Below, piece by piece: positions 47,051-55,999 of a DNA stretch of 64,000 bases. The stretch covers positions 2,604,001 through 2,668,000 of the forward strand of contig NZ_CP040915.1 in assembly GCF_006352065.1 (NCBI RefSeq), given 5' to 3'. Within the stretch, counting starts at the first letter, position 1, and each line of letters begins with the position of its first letter. This DNA comes from Georgenia yuyongxinii (GTDB taxonomy: Bacteria; Actinomycetota; Actinomycetes; Actinomycetales; Actinomycetaceae). Position numbers and translations under genes: made by a program. The notes below the pieces were generated by a model, which saw only the letters and a list, made by a program, of their open reading frames with translations, did no database searches and was not told the origin of the DNA.

Positions 47051-47869
47051 TCACTCACGGACGGCACCCTCAAGCATCCCCTGGATGAACTGCCGCTGGA
47101 GGAACAGGTAGAGCACCACCACGGGCAGGGCTACGAGCACCGCGCCGGCGGCCAGCAGTGTGGTGCCCTGCACGTACTGTCCCTGGAACAGCGCCAGGCC
47201 GAGCGGTGCGGTGCGCAGCTGGGCGTTGGGCGACATGACGAGGGGGATGAGGAACTCGTTCCACGTCCACATGAACGTCAGCAGCACCAGCGTCACGACC
47301 GCGGGGCGCGCCACGGGTACGAGCACCTGCCACAGCACCCGGTGGTGGCCTGCGCCGTCCAGCCGCGCCGCCTCGATGAGCGAGCGGTTGGCGCCGCGGA
47401 AGTAGGCCCGCATCCAGAACGTGCCGAAGGCGACCGACTGGGCCACCTGCGGCAGCGCGATTGCCCAGACCGTGTTGGTCAGCCCCACCGCCTGGAAGTC
47501 GAAGAACAGCGGCACCACGATCGCCTCGGTGGGCACCATGAGGCCGAGCAGGAAAAGGTAGAAGACGGCCTGGGCGCCCCGGAACTCGAAGGCGCCGAGC
47601 GCGTAGCCGGTCATGATCGAGCACACCGTGGCCAGGGTGACGACGATGACGGCGACGACCACGGAGTTGAGCATGTACTCGCCGAACCGGCCCTGCTCCC
47701 ACGCCCGGGCGAAGTTCTCCAGGTGGATCGGCCCGCCGGTGGCGGCGTCCTGCGGGGTCTCGGGCGACAGCGCCGTCTGCAAGATGGTGAGGATCGGGGT
47801 CAGCGCGATGACCCCGAACACGACGAGGATGAGGTAGTTGCCGGTCCGCTCGGCCGCCGAGACCCTCAT
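47051..47869 (-). CDS. Carbohydrate ABC transporter permease (MalG-like)
   Basis: A 272-residue membrane protein with six helices. It carries the MalG-type EAA motif in the coupling loop (SLIEAARLDGAGHHRVLWQVLVPVARPAVVTL) and the C-terminal QRQFIQGMLEGAVRE typical of CUT1 systems. ATG 47869 overlaps the MalF-like gene's stop by 4 nt. It pairs with that protein. No ATPase gene is present, so a shared MsiK-type ATPase is likely, as in other actinobacteria. Confidence 0.92.
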   Translation of the reverse strand: MRVSAAERTGNYLILVVFGVIALTPILTILQTALSPETPQDAATGGPIHLENFARAWEQGRFGEYMLNSVVVAVIVVTLATVCSIMTGYALGAFEFRGAQAVFYLFLLGLMVPTEAIVVPLFFDFQAVGLTNTVWAIALPQVAQSVAFGTFWMRAYFRGANRSLIEAARLDGAGHHRVLWQVLVPVARPAVVTLVLLTFMWTWNEFLIPLVMSPNAQLRTAPLGLALFQGQYVQGTTLLAAGAVLVALPVVVLYLFLQRQFIQGMLEGAVRE

Positions 47870-48801
47870 CGTTCCCGCTCCCCGATCCGGTTCACGAGCA
47901 GGTTGATCGCGAAGATCAGCACCGTCAGGACGACGGCGACGGCGGCCGCCGAGCCCACCTCGCCGAGCTGGAACGCGCGGCGGTAGACCTCGAAGCTGGG
48001 CACGGTGGTGGTGTTGCCTGGGCCTCCCGAGGTGGTGACGTAGACCAGGTCGAAGGTCTTCAGCGCGGCGATGATGGTCAGTGTCAGCGCCACCACGATC
48101 TCCGCTCGCACGGAGGGCAGAGTGATGGCGAGGAACTGGCGCACCGCGCCTGCGCCGTCGAGCGTGGCGGCCTCGTACAGCTCGCCGGGCACGCGGGACA
48201 TGCCCGCCATGAGGAGCACCGTGACCAGGCCGGTGGACACCCAGGTCCCGATCAGGCCGACGGCGGGGAGCGTGAGGGTGAAGTCCCCCAGCCAGGTGCG
48301 CGTCCAGGAGTCCAGGCCAACGGCCCGCAGGACGTCGTTTAGGAGCCCGGTCGGAGCGTAGATCTGCCGCCACGCGACAGCCACGACGACCATCGCGATG
48401 ACTTGGGGCAGGAACACGATGGTGCGGAAGAAGCCGAGGCCGCGCACCCTGCCCCGGGTGAGCACGGCCGCCAGGACCAGACCGATCCCCAGGGGCAGCA
48501 CCGCGAAGAAGAAGATGAGCACGAGGGCGTGCGCGAAGGCGGCGCGCAGGGTGTCGTCGGTGAGGACGTCGGCGTAGTTGAACAGGCCGACGAACTTCCC
48601 GAGCGTCAGGCCGTCCCAGTCGTACAGCGAGATCTGGACGGCCCGCCCCAGCGGGTAGATCAGGAAGAGCGCGTAGACAACCAGGCCCGGCAGCAGGAAC
48701 CCGTACGGGGCGAGCCCGTACTTGCTGCGCCGGCGCGCCGGGGCGGGGCGCGCGCCGCCCCGCCCCGGTGCGTCAGCCGTTGGACGCGACGAACTCGGCA
48801 T
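47866..48801 (-). CDS. Carbohydrate ABC transporter permease (MalF-like)
   Basis: A 311-residue permease after a Ser/Pro/Arg-rich N-terminal tail. Helix 1 is YGFLLPGLVVYALFLIYPLGRAVQISLYDWDG, diagnostic for MalF/UgpA. The EAA loop is ELYEAATLDGAGAVRQFLAITLPSV, and TSGGPGNTTTVPSFEVYRRAF follows. The ATG at 48801 overlaps the end of the binding-protein gene by 29 nt, implying coupling; a further in-frame Met upstream is possible. Confidence 0.91.
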   Translation of the reverse strand: MPSSSRPTADAPGRGGARPAPARRRSKYGLAPYGFLLPGLVVYALFLIYPLGRAVQISLYDWDGLTLGKFVGLFNYADVLTDDTLRAAFAHALVLIFFFAVLPLGIGLVLAAVLTRGRVRGLGFFRTIVFLPQVIAMVVVAVAWRQIYAPTGLLNDVLRAVGLDSWTRTWLGDFTLTLPAVGLIGTWVSTGLVTVLLMAGMSRVPGELYEAATLDGAGAVRQFLAITLPSVRAEIVVALTLTIIAALKTFDLVYVTTSGGPGNTTTVPSFEVYRRAFQLGEVGSAAAVAVVLTVLIFAINLLVNRIGERER

Positions 48802-50155
48802 AGTCCGCTTCGACGCTCTCGGTGAACTCCTGCGGGGTGGACTCACCGGCCATCAGCGCCTGCAACGCCTGCCCGATCGTGGTGTTCATCGTCGGGGTCG
48901 CGTTGTCGAGGTAGGGCAGCAGCTGGCCCTTCTCGGTCGCCTGGCCGTAGGCGGTGAAGACGTCGGCCTGGACCCCGCCTTCCGGGGTGTTCGCCGCGGT
49001 GTCCACCACGGGCATGTTGCCGGTCTCGGCGAGGATCTTGGCGGCGTCCTCGCTGGTGAGGAAGTCGATGTAGGCGGCGGCGACGTCCGGGTTCTCGGCC
49101 TTCGAGGTGACGGCGAAGGGGATGCCCGTGCCACCGGTGGTCACCGGGCCCTGCCCGGCCTCGACGGGTGGCGGGGCGAAGAAGCCGACGTCGTCGCCCA
49201 TCTTCGACTCGAGGTCAGCGGCCAGCCAGGACCCGCCGATGAGGTACGCCCCGCCGCCCTCGGCGAGTGACTGCCAGGCGGCGTCGTAGTCGGTGCCGTT
49301 GAAGCCGTCGTTGAAGAAGCCGTTGGTGGCCCAGTCCTGGATCTTCGTGGCTGCCTCGACGTTGGGCTCGGTGGTCCAGCTGGCGCCCTCGTTGCCGAAG
49401 CCGAGGGTGAGGATCTCCTCGGTGGGGACCGTGGCGCCCTGGATGGGGCCGAAGACGTGAAGCGCGGGCCACTGCTCGATGTTGCCGAGGAGCAGCGGCG
49501 TCTGGCCGGCGTCCTTGATGGTCTGCAGCTGTGCCTCGAAGTCGGCCCAGGTCTCGGGCACCTGCAGGCCGAGCTCGGCAAGCTTGGCCTTGGAGTAGAA
49601 CACCCCGACGATCTCGCCGACCTGCGGCAGCCCGTAGACCGACCCCTCACCCCAGGTGGCGCCGTCCTCGGAGAAGCGGGTGTACTGCAGCACGCTGTCG
49701 GAGAACCGGTCCTGCCAGCCGTAGGCCTCGGCGTAGGCGTCGAGTGAGATGAGCTGACCGGCAGCGACGTACTGACCCATCTGGGAACGGGAGTTGTTGG
49801 CCTGTGTGACGTCCGGGGCGTCGGCGCCGGTGAGGGCCAGCCGCAGGGTGGTGTTGAGGTCGTCGGTGGACTGCGTGACCCGGTCGATGGTGATGTTTGG
49901 GTACTTCTCCTCGAACGCGGCGTTGAGGCGCTCGATCTGCTCGTTCTGGCCGCCGCGGACCTCCTGGTCCCACACGGTCAACGTCTGGTCCTCGAGCCCG
50001 GAGATGTCGGTGACGATCTCGGCCGGCTCCCCCGCGTCGGTGGTCTCGTCCGACGCGGTGTTGGATCCGGGGGCGCACGCCGCGAGCGCGAGTGCGGTGG
50101 CCGCGAGCACGGCGGCGCCGGTGGCGACGCGCTTGGGACGCACGGTTCTGCTCAT
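48773..50155 (-). CDS. Sugar ABC transporter substrate-binding lipoprotein (family 1)
   Basis: A 460-residue lipoprotein with lipobox LAAC (Cys27). A family 1 extracellular solute-binding fold follows: TLTVWDQEVRGGQNEQIERLNAAFEEKYPNITIDRV, PDVTQANNSRSQMGQYVAAGQLISLD, YGLPQVGEIVGVFYSKAKLAELGLQVPETWADF. The C-terminal NPDVAAAYIDFLTSEDAAKIL is typical. ATG 50155 follows AGGAGAA. A 16-bp palindrome (50173-50188) lies just upstream and may be its operator. There is no glycosidase or LacI gene nearby, so the sugar cannot be named. Confidence 0.93.
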   Translation of the reverse strand: MSRTVRPKRVATGAAVLAATALALAACAPGSNTASDETTDAGEPAEIVTDISGLEDQTLTVWDQEVRGGQNEQIERLNAAFEEKYPNITIDRVTQSTDDLNTTLRLALTGADAPDVTQANNSRSQMGQYVAAGQLISLDAYAEAYGWQDRFSDSVLQYTRFSEDGATWGEGSVYGLPQVGEIVGVFYSKAKLAELGLQVPETWADFEAQLQTIKDAGQTPLLLGNIEQWPALHVFGPIQGATVPTEEILTLGFGNEGASWTTEPNVEAATKIQDWATNGFFNDGFNGTDYDAAWQSLAEGGGAYLIGGSWLAADLESKMGDDVGFFAPPPVEAGQGPVTTGGTGIPFAVTSKAENPDVAAAYIDFLTSEDAAKILAETGNMPVVDTAANTPEGGVQADVFTAYGQATEKGQLLPYLDNATPTMNTTIGQALQALMAGESTPQEFTESVEADYAEFVASNG

Positions 50156-50172
50156 GATGCTGTTCTCCTGTC

Positions 50173-50188
50173 TGGTGCCAGTGCACCA
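50173..50188. promoter_or_regulatory. Palindromic operator candidate before the sugar ABC operon
   Basis: TGGTGCCAGTGCACCA: arms TGGTGC/GCACCA around CAGT, centred 25 nt before the ATG of the binding protein. The position suits a repressor site; the shape resembles LacI/ROK-type operators, but no regulator gene is adjacent. Confidence 0.5.
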
Positions 50189-50272
50189 TTCTGGAGGAGC
50201 ATCTCGCCTCCGCAGGCCAGGTGCCCACATCTCGTCCGGCGTGGGGCGTGTTTACCGTGCGGAGAACGGCAC

Positions 50273-51082
50273 TCAGCCGTGGGTCAGCGCGACCGCCGCG
50301 GTTCGCACTTCGAATGGCGTCGACGACTCCGTGGTGGTCGCGAGCCCGAGAACTGGTTGCCATACCCCTGAGCCAGCGACCTGGAACTCCCCCGCCCACC
50401 GCGTGCTGAGCGTGACATGCGCACCGCCCGTGGCTTTCGCGTAGGCATGGCTGACCGTGTGGTCGGGGAAGGGCGCGCCCGGGTCCGTTGTGCGTATCGG
50501 CGCCGAGCCATCGCCAAAGTCCCAGGTGAAGTCCACCGGGGTCACTCGGACGTCGACGGGAGTGTCGAGGACGACGGTGCTGAGGGTCTGGTCGGTGGCC
50601 TCGGTCCAGACGATGGTCTCGATGTTGACCAGGACCCAGCCCTGGCTGGGTTGGACGGTGAGGCCGCCGGGTGAGATCAGGAGGCGCTGAATGTCGCTGG
50701 CGGTGAAGACGATGGGCGTCACCGGTTCAGTAGTGCCTGGCGGAAGGGTGACGGTTGCATCAATGGGATTGACGGCCCACTCCTCACAGCCTGGAGTTGT
50801 TACGGTTCCCGTCGTCGGGTCAAACGTCGTCGACTCGGTGCATTCTGGTGGGGGTTGTACGAACCTCGGTGATTCTATTGGCCTTCCCCGTCCACCAGGC
50901 CGACCACCTCGATCGGGCGTTGCACCAGGTCTGGTAGCTCTAATGTCTACCCCGTCGTCCTTCGCTTCACCTTCGACCCCCGCCGGCGATGTACCGGACG
51001 CGAGAGGAGCGGCGATGGCCAACCCACAGAGCGCAATAATGAGACTCGCAACGATGCGTGTAAATGGTCGCCCCAACAGCAT
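50273..51082 (-). CDS. Secreted PKD-domain protein
   Basis: About 269 residues: a signal peptide or N-terminal anchor (FTRIVASLIIALCGLAIAAPLASG), then a Gly/Arg/Pro-rich spacer. A domain with TVTLPPGTTEPVTPIVFTASDIQRLLISPGG follows, then a PKD-like repeat with the signature FTWDFGDGSAPIRTTDPGAPFPDHTVSHAYAKA. This type of short secreted PKD protein is common in actinobacteria next to DUF6318 lipoproteins. The start is ATG 51082 (GGGAGAGG upstream); ATG 51118 is possible but overlaps the upstream gene. Local G+C is lower than average, as in the next gene, hinting at a shared origin. Confidence 0.78.
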   Translation of the reverse strand: MLLGRPFTRIVASLIIALCGLAIAAPLASGTSPAGVEGEAKDDGVDIRATRPGATPDRGGRPGGRGRPIESPRFVQPPPECTESTTFDPTTGTVTTPGCEEWAVNPIDATVTLPPGTTEPVTPIVFTASDIQRLLISPGGLTVQPSQGWVLVNIETIVWTEATDQTLSTVVLDTPVDVRVTPVDFTWDFGDGSAPIRTTDPGAPFPDHTVSHAYAKATGGAHVTLSTRWAGEFQVAGSGVWQPVLGLATTTESSTPFEVRTAAVALTHG

Positions 51083-51086
51083 TCGT

Positions 51087-51719
51087 TCAGCCCGCCTCTC
51101 CCTCACCCGACCGGACATCGATGCCGCGCACTAGCCATTTCGTTTCTTGATTTAGCAGTGCAACATCGAACTCGACGAGCGTGCCATCGTGGCTCGCGAT
51201 CACTAGGCCGCTTGAGTCAACGCGCCTGAGCGCCTCCTCGTGAGCGTCAAGCCAAACTACGAAAAAGTCGCCATCACTACTCGGTGCGCGCGAGTCCAAG
51301 AAATTGAACACGAGTCGGCCGCCGGCTTGGTGACCGCCTTCTTGAGTAAGTTTTCGTGCGGATTCTGAAGCGCTGGCACAGAATGTACAATCGGGGTGAG
51401 ACATCGCTTCCCACTCGGCGAGGTCTCCGGTGGCGTACACGTACGGATACAGCTCGAGGAAGTACTGAGCCGCCGCTTCCGCACCGGCGACGTCGTCACG
51501 CCGCATTGCGTCGGGCGGCGTCGGCTTCTCCACTTCGGGAGTCAGATCGGCGGTCTCAGTTGACTCCGTCGACTCAGACGGTTCGGGAGACATGGTCGCG
51601 CTTGACGGGGTCGGCTCCGCCGGGTCGGCGTTCGCGCTGCACGCAGCCAGCATCATGACGGCAGCCACTACCGCTACGGCGTGCGCCATCGCCCGCCGTC
51701 GCCCCTCCCCCAGAGCCAT
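51087..51719 (-). CDS. DUF6318 family lipoprotein
   Basis: A 210-residue lipoprotein: lipobox MLAAC (Cys27), a Ser/Thr/Pro/Glu-rich spacer (about 30-65), then the DUF6318 core. The core contains AGAEAAAQYFLELYPYVYATGDLAEWEAMSHPDCTFCASA with its CxxC (DCTFC). A beta-rich C-terminus with WLVRGIDV follows. Function unknown; located on the outer face of the membrane. ATG 51719 begins the signal peptide. Four nt separate it from the PKD protein gene, so they form an operon. The base composition of both (third positions less G/C) differs from neighbours. Confidence 0.86.
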   Translation of the reverse strand: MALGEGRRRAMAHAVAVVAAVMMLAACSANADPAEPTPSSATMSPEPSESTESTETADLTPEVEKPTPPDAMRRDDVAGAEAAAQYFLELYPYVYATGDLAEWEAMSHPDCTFCASASESARKLTQEGGHQAGGRLVFNFLDSRAPSSDGDFFVVWLDAHEEALRRVDSSGLVIASHDGTLVEFDVALLNQETKWLVRGIDVRSGEGEAG

Positions 51720-51836
51720 GGGCCGACCGTAGCGGCGTAGACCATTCCCGGCCAGAGATTCGAGAAACTGTGGACGCACACCTCAGACAGCCGGGATGCG
51801 CACCATCGCACCAAAAACCACACCGGCAACAACGAA

Positions 51837-51863
51837 GGCCGGCACCCACAATGGGTGCCGGCC
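51837..51863. terminator. Terminator after rne
   Basis: A perfect 12-bp stem (GGCCGGCACCCA and complement) with a CAA loop lies 22 nt beyond the rne stop. Confidence 0.85.
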
Positions 51864-51885
51864 TCCGCCGTCGGGAATCTGCCGC

Positions 51886-54800
51886 TTACTTCTCGGGCAG
51901 CTCCAGCGTGACGATCTTGGTCTCTCCCGGAGTGACGACACCGCTGGAGACAGCCCGTCGGCTTCGCCGACGCTTCGGCGCTGCCGGCTCAGCAGCGGCC
52001 ACGACAGGCGAGGCCGCCTCCTCGACGGGTGCCGTGCCCTCGACAGGCGCGGGCCCGCCGTCGGCCGCCACAGTCTCCTCGACCACCACAGCGCCACCTT
52101 GCTCCGCCGCAGCAGCAGTCTCCGCAGCGGGGGCGTTGACAGCGGCGACATCGGTCGCGGTCTGCTCCCCGACCGGCGGCAGGACGGCCGCCGCGCCGAT
52201 GACCCCGGTCGTGACGGGGCGGGACCGCTCGGCGACGGTAGAGGCAGCACGATCCGCGGCGGGCGCCGGGTCGGCGGCCGGGGCAGGCACAATAGCCGGA
52301 GCGGGCGACGTGGCCGACTCACCCACCGGCGCCTTGCCCTTCTCCCCGTCGATCTCGTGGTGCGCGCTGGCGGCAGCGGCGGCGATCGTCGCGAGGGTGG
52401 CCTTGACGGCCTCCCGCGCCTTCACGGCAGCCGGGTCCTCGGCCGGTGCCTCGGGCTCGGGCACGGTCTCGACGGGTGCCTGGGCTCCGCCGCGCCGGCC
52501 ACCGCGGCGACGCGCGGCGCCGTCGTCCGGCTGGATCTCGCCGGCGGCGGACCGCTCCACGGGCTGCTCGTGCACGATGAAGCCGCGCCCGTTGCAGTGC
52601 TCGCAGGTGCTGGAGAAGGCCTCGACGAGGCCCTGGCCCACGCGCTTGCGGGTCATCTGCACCAGGCCGAGCGAGGTGACCTCGGCGACCTGGTGGCGGG
52701 TGCGGTCCCGGCCCAGGCACTCCAGCAGCCGGCGCATGACCAGGTCGCGGTTGGACTCGAGCACCATGTCGATGAAGTCGATGACGATGATGCCGCCGAT
52801 GTCGCGCAGCCGGAGCTGGCGGACGATCTCTTCCGCCGCCTCGAGGTTGTTGCGGGTGACCGTCTCCTCGAGCGTGCCGCCGGAGCCGGTGAACTTGCCC
52901 GTGTTGACGTCGACCACCGTCATCGCCTCGGTGCGGTCGATGACGAGCGAACCGCCCGAGGGCAGCCAGACCTTGCGGTCCATGCCCTTGGCGAGCTGCT
53001 CGTCCACGCGATGCTCGGTGAAGACGTCCTTGCGGTCCGTCCAGTGGTGCATGCGGTCGGCCAGATCGGGCGAGAGCTCACGTACGTAGGTCGAGATGGT
53101 CTCCCAGGCGGTGTCGCCCTGGACCACGAGGGACTCGAAGTCCTCGTTGAACACATCGCGCACCACCCGCACGGCCAGCTCGGGCTCGCCCTTGAGCAGC
53201 ACCGGGGCGCTCTTGGCGTTCTTGGCCTTGGCCTCGATGTCCGCCCACTGGCCGGTGAGACGCTCGACGTCGGAGCGCAGCTGCTCCTCGGAGGCGCCCT
53301 CCGCCGCGGTGCGCACGATGACGCCGGCGCCCTCGGGGACGATCTGCTTGAGGAGTCGCTTCAGGCGAGCCCGCTCGTTCTCGGGCAGCTTGCGGGAGAT
53401 GCCGGTCATCGCCCCGGAGGGGACGAGCACCAGGTGCCGGCCGGCCAGGGTGATCTGCGACGTCAGTCGCGCGCCCTTGTGCCCGATCGGGTCCTTGGTG
53501 ACCTGCACAAGGACCGAGTCCCCGGACTTCAGGGCCTGCTCGATGCGGCGCGGCTGGCCCTCCATGCCGGCGGCGTCCCAGTTGACCTCACCGGCGTAGA
53601 GCACCGCGTTGCGGCCCTTGCCGAGGTCGATGAAGGCGGCCTCCATCGACGGCAGCACGTTCTGCACCCGCCCGAGGTAGACGTTGCCGACCATCGAGGT
53701 CTGGGTGTGCCGGGCCACGTAGTGCTCGACGAGGATGCCGTCCTCGATCACCCCGATCTGGTTCAGCCCGTCCTTCTCACGGACGACCATGGTCCGCTTG
53801 ACCGCCTCACGGCGGGCGAGGAACTCGGACTCGGTGATGGTGGGGCGACGGCGGCCGGCCTCGCGTCCCTCGCGGCGGCGCTGGCGCTTGGCCTCCAAGC
53901 GGGTGGACCCCTTCAGCGCGGTGACCTCGTCGCGGGCCGCGCGGACGGTGCCCTCGCCCTCGCCGGAGCGTCCGCTGCCGGTGCCCGTGCCGCTGCCCGA
54001 GCCACTGCCGCTGCGGCGACGACGGCGACGGCGGCGCGAGCTGGACGTGCCCTCCTCGCCGTCGACCTCCGCCTCGGCGTCGGAGTCGGTGTCGGCGTCG
54101 GAGTCGGTGTCGGTGTCGGCCTCGGTGTCCTCGCCGGCCTCGGTGTCCTCGCCGGTCTCGTCCTCGGCGGTGAGCTCGTCGGCCTCGTCCTCCGACTCGT
54201 CCTCGCCGGCGTCGTCGTGCTGGCCGCGGCTGCGGCGGCCCCGTCCCCCGCGGCGGCGACGGCGGCGGCCGGCGGTGCGTTCCTCGTCACCCTCGGTGCC
54301 GGTCTCGCCGGCCTCCTCCTCGAGCTCAGCGGGCTCGGCGGGCTCGACTGGCTCGGTCTCGGTGACATCCTCGGTCGGGACCGGCGCGCCGGTCGGTGCC
54401 TGTGCCCGGCGACGGCGCGGGCGAGCCCTGGTCGGGTCCGGCGCCTGGAACAGCAGCGCGGTGGCCGGCAGGCGGGGGTCCGCCTCCTCCTCCGCGTCGT
54501 CAGCGGAGCCGGCGCTCTCGTTGGCCGTCTCCGCGGTGGCGGCGGTCACGACGTCCTCGGTGGGGGTCGGCTCGCTCTGCGCCTGCTCCTCGTCCTCGTC
54601 GGCTGCGGCGGAGCTCTCCGACGGCGCGACGCCGAGCTCGGCGAGCACGTCGAGCTTCTGCTGCGGGGAGCGCGCGGGAGCGGTGGCGCGCCGGCTCCGG
54701 CGGGCGGGCCGTGCGGCGGCGGCCGGCTCGGCCTGTGCAGCGGCGGTGGACTCGGTGCTCACCTCGACGTCGAGCCGGGCGGAGAGCTCGTCCAGCGCCG

Positions 54801-55545
54801 GTCCGGCGATCTCGCGGCCCGAGCCGGCGGACGCCTCCGCGACCGGCTCGGCGACCTTCTTGGTGGTGCGGCGGGCGCGGGTCCGCTTGGGCTCAGCGGC
54901 GGGCACCTCAGCAGCGGGCACCTCGGCGGCCGGGGCTTCAGCAGCGGGCACCTCGGCGGCGGGTGCTGCGGCGCTTGGGGCCGCCTCGGCTGTTGCCGCG
55001 ACGGTCTCGGCGGCCACTGCGGGAACTTCGGTCGCCTTCTTGGTGGTACGGCGCGTCGTGGTGCGACGGGCCGGTGCCTTCTTGACGGGCGCCGCGTCGC
55101 CTGTGACGGCGGCGGAGGCGACCTCGGGCCCAGCAGTGGCGTCGACGGTGGAGGTGGCCTCGGTGCCCGAGCCGGCGGACGCCGGGGGTGCGAGGGCGGC
55201 CGACTCGTCAGCCGCCGTGCCCTCTGCCGCGGTCGTGGCCTTCTTGACGGGCGCCTTCCGGGTGCGGGTGGTCCGCTTCTTGGGCGCGGTCGCCTCGTCC
55301 GAGGCCGCAACCTTGTCCGAGGCCGGAGCCGGTGCACTCTCGACGTGGATGCCGGAGTCGGCACCCCCGGCAGCAGCGGCAGGCGCGGCTTCGCCGGCAG
55401 GACGCTCCGCCGTCGTCCCAGCGCTGCCCTCGACGGGCGCGGCCGCGGGGCTGGTGGCGCGCCGTGCACGGGTCCGGCGGACGGGCTTTGCCGCGGTGGA
55501 CTCCGCGCTCTGAGCGCCGCTGTTGTCGATGTTCTCGTCGTTCAC
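51886..55545 (-). CDS. rne: Ribonuclease E/G family protein with long disordered N-terminus
   Basis: A 1,219-residue endoribonuclease. Residues 1 to about 560 are low complexity: Ala/Pro/Glu repeats of PAAEV/APAAE type, Arg/Thr patches (RARRTTKK), and an acidic Asp/Glu/Thr run. The catalytic core (about 570-1000) contains an S1 domain (MVGNVYLGRVQNVLPSMEAAFIDLGKGRNAVLYAGEV). The catalytic metal-binding Asp is in TVVDVNTGKFTG (near 877), a second in IIVIDFIDM. The Zn-link is CEHCNGRGF (about 977). A further acidic/Ala tail follows. The GTG start has GGGGAG upstream. Normally first in rne-rplU-rpmA-obgE-proB; here it has its own terminator and is separated from rplU. Confidence 0.94.
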   Translation of the reverse strand: MNDENIDNSGAQSAESTAAKPVRRTRARRATSPAAAPVEGSAGTTAERPAGEAAPAAAAGGADSGIHVESAPAPASDKVAASDEATAPKKRTTRTRKAPVKKATTAAEGTAADESAALAPPASAGSGTEATSTVDATAGPEVASAAVTGDAAPVKKAPARRTTTRRTTKKATEVPAVAAETVAATAEAAPSAAAPAAEVPAAEAPAAEVPAAEVPAAEPKRTRARRTTKKVAEPVAEASAGSGREIAGPALDELSARLDVEVSTESTAAAQAEPAAAARPARRSRRATAPARSPQQKLDVLAELGVAPSESSAAADEDEEQAQSEPTPTEDVVTAATAETANESAGSADDAEEEADPRLPATALLFQAPDPTRARPRRRRAQAPTGAPVPTEDVTETEPVEPAEPAELEEEAGETGTEGDEERTAGRRRRRRGGRGRRSRGQHDDAGEDESEDEADELTAEDETGEDTEAGEDTEADTDTDSDADTDSDAEAEVDGEEGTSSSRRRRRRRRSGSGSGSGTGTGSGRSGEGEGTVRAARDEVTALKGSTRLEAKRQRRREGREAGRRRPTITESEFLARREAVKRTMVVREKDGLNQIGVIEDGILVEHYVARHTQTSMVGNVYLGRVQNVLPSMEAAFIDLGKGRNAVLYAGEVNWDAAGMEGQPRRIEQALKSGDSVLVQVTKDPIGHKGARLTSQITLAGRHLVLVPSGAMTGISRKLPENERARLKRLLKQIVPEGAGVIVRTAAEGASEEQLRSDVERLTGQWADIEAKAKNAKSAPVLLKGEPELAVRVVRDVFNEDFESLVVQGDTAWETISTYVRELSPDLADRMHHWTDRKDVFTEHRVDEQLAKGMDRKVWLPSGGSLVIDRTEAMTVVDVNTGKFTGSGGTLEETVTRNNLEAAEEIVRQLRLRDIGGIIVIDFIDMVLESNRDLVMRRLLECLGRDRTRHQVAEVTSLGLVQMTRKRVGQGLVEAFSSTCEHCNGRGFIVHEQPVERSAAGEIQPDDGAARRRGGRRGGAQAPVETVPEPEAPAEDPAAVKAREAVKATLATIAAAAASAHHEIDGEKGKAPVGESATSPAPAIVPAPAADPAPAADRAASTVAERSRPVTTGVIGAAAVLPPVGEQTATDVAAVNAPAAETAAAAEQGGAVVVEETVAADGGPAPVEGTAPVEEAASPVVAAAEPAAPKRRRSRRAVSSGVVTPGETKIVTLELPEK

Positions 55546-55999
55546 GGGGTACTCCCCTGCCCGCGTACGCCGCCCACACCGTCAGCGCCCGCGGGCGGTT
55601 CGTCGTCCGCGTGAGCGGACGGAAGTCCTGTGGTTACGCCCGCACTGGTGAGCGCGGAACGCCGACGGCGGCGGTCTTACCGGATCCGCCGACTTGGCGG
55701 GTTCGGCCACGAGCTGCCTGTCCCCTGCTGCAGCGCACCCGCCTGAGCGGGGCGGCGCGAGGTGAACCGGTGCCGGTGTCGCGACGTCGTCGGACCGGAG
55801 GACGCGGTGTGGAGCTGCCCTCCGACCAAGACGAAGTATCTCACAGGCGACACTCGCCGCCCTTCCTGACGCGCCCGCTGATCCTGACGAGGCGTCAGAT
55901 CCCGGGACGTTGGTCCCGGTCGGCCGCGCCTGCCCGCTCCTACCTTGAGCCCGAACCCGCCGACGACAGCGGGAAACTCTGACCTGCGAAGGGCTGACT
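55546..55999 (+). other. rne-cydA divergent intergenic region
   Basis: 454 nt without a gene, serving two divergent transcripts. The left two thirds show nothing beyond GC-rich sequence and the rne ribosome-binding site. The right third carries the palindromes annotated at 55885-55919. Frames crossing the region on either strand are Arg/Pro-rich and lack start signals. Confidence 0.5.
55885..55919 (+). promoter_or_regulatory. Dos-box-like palindrome before cydA
   Basis: CCGGGACGTTGGTCCCGG (55902-55919) is an 18-bp palindrome with core GGGAC-N4-GTCCC. This fits the DosR/DevR box of mycobacteria (GGGAC...GTCCC), with the central TT also matching. A second palindrome TGACG-AGG-CGTCA (55885-55897) lies 4 nt to the left. 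The site is about 80 nt before the cydA start, where an activator would bind. The presence of a DevS-type kinase gene at the end of this same operon strengthens the reading. Confidence 0.62.

Noticed and set aside
51796-55614. Very long open frame (over 1,200 codons) opposite rne
   Set aside because: It is the antisense shadow of a GC-rich gene: Leu/Gly/Arg-rich, no domain, no start signal. The opposite strand has the complete RNase E/G motifs.
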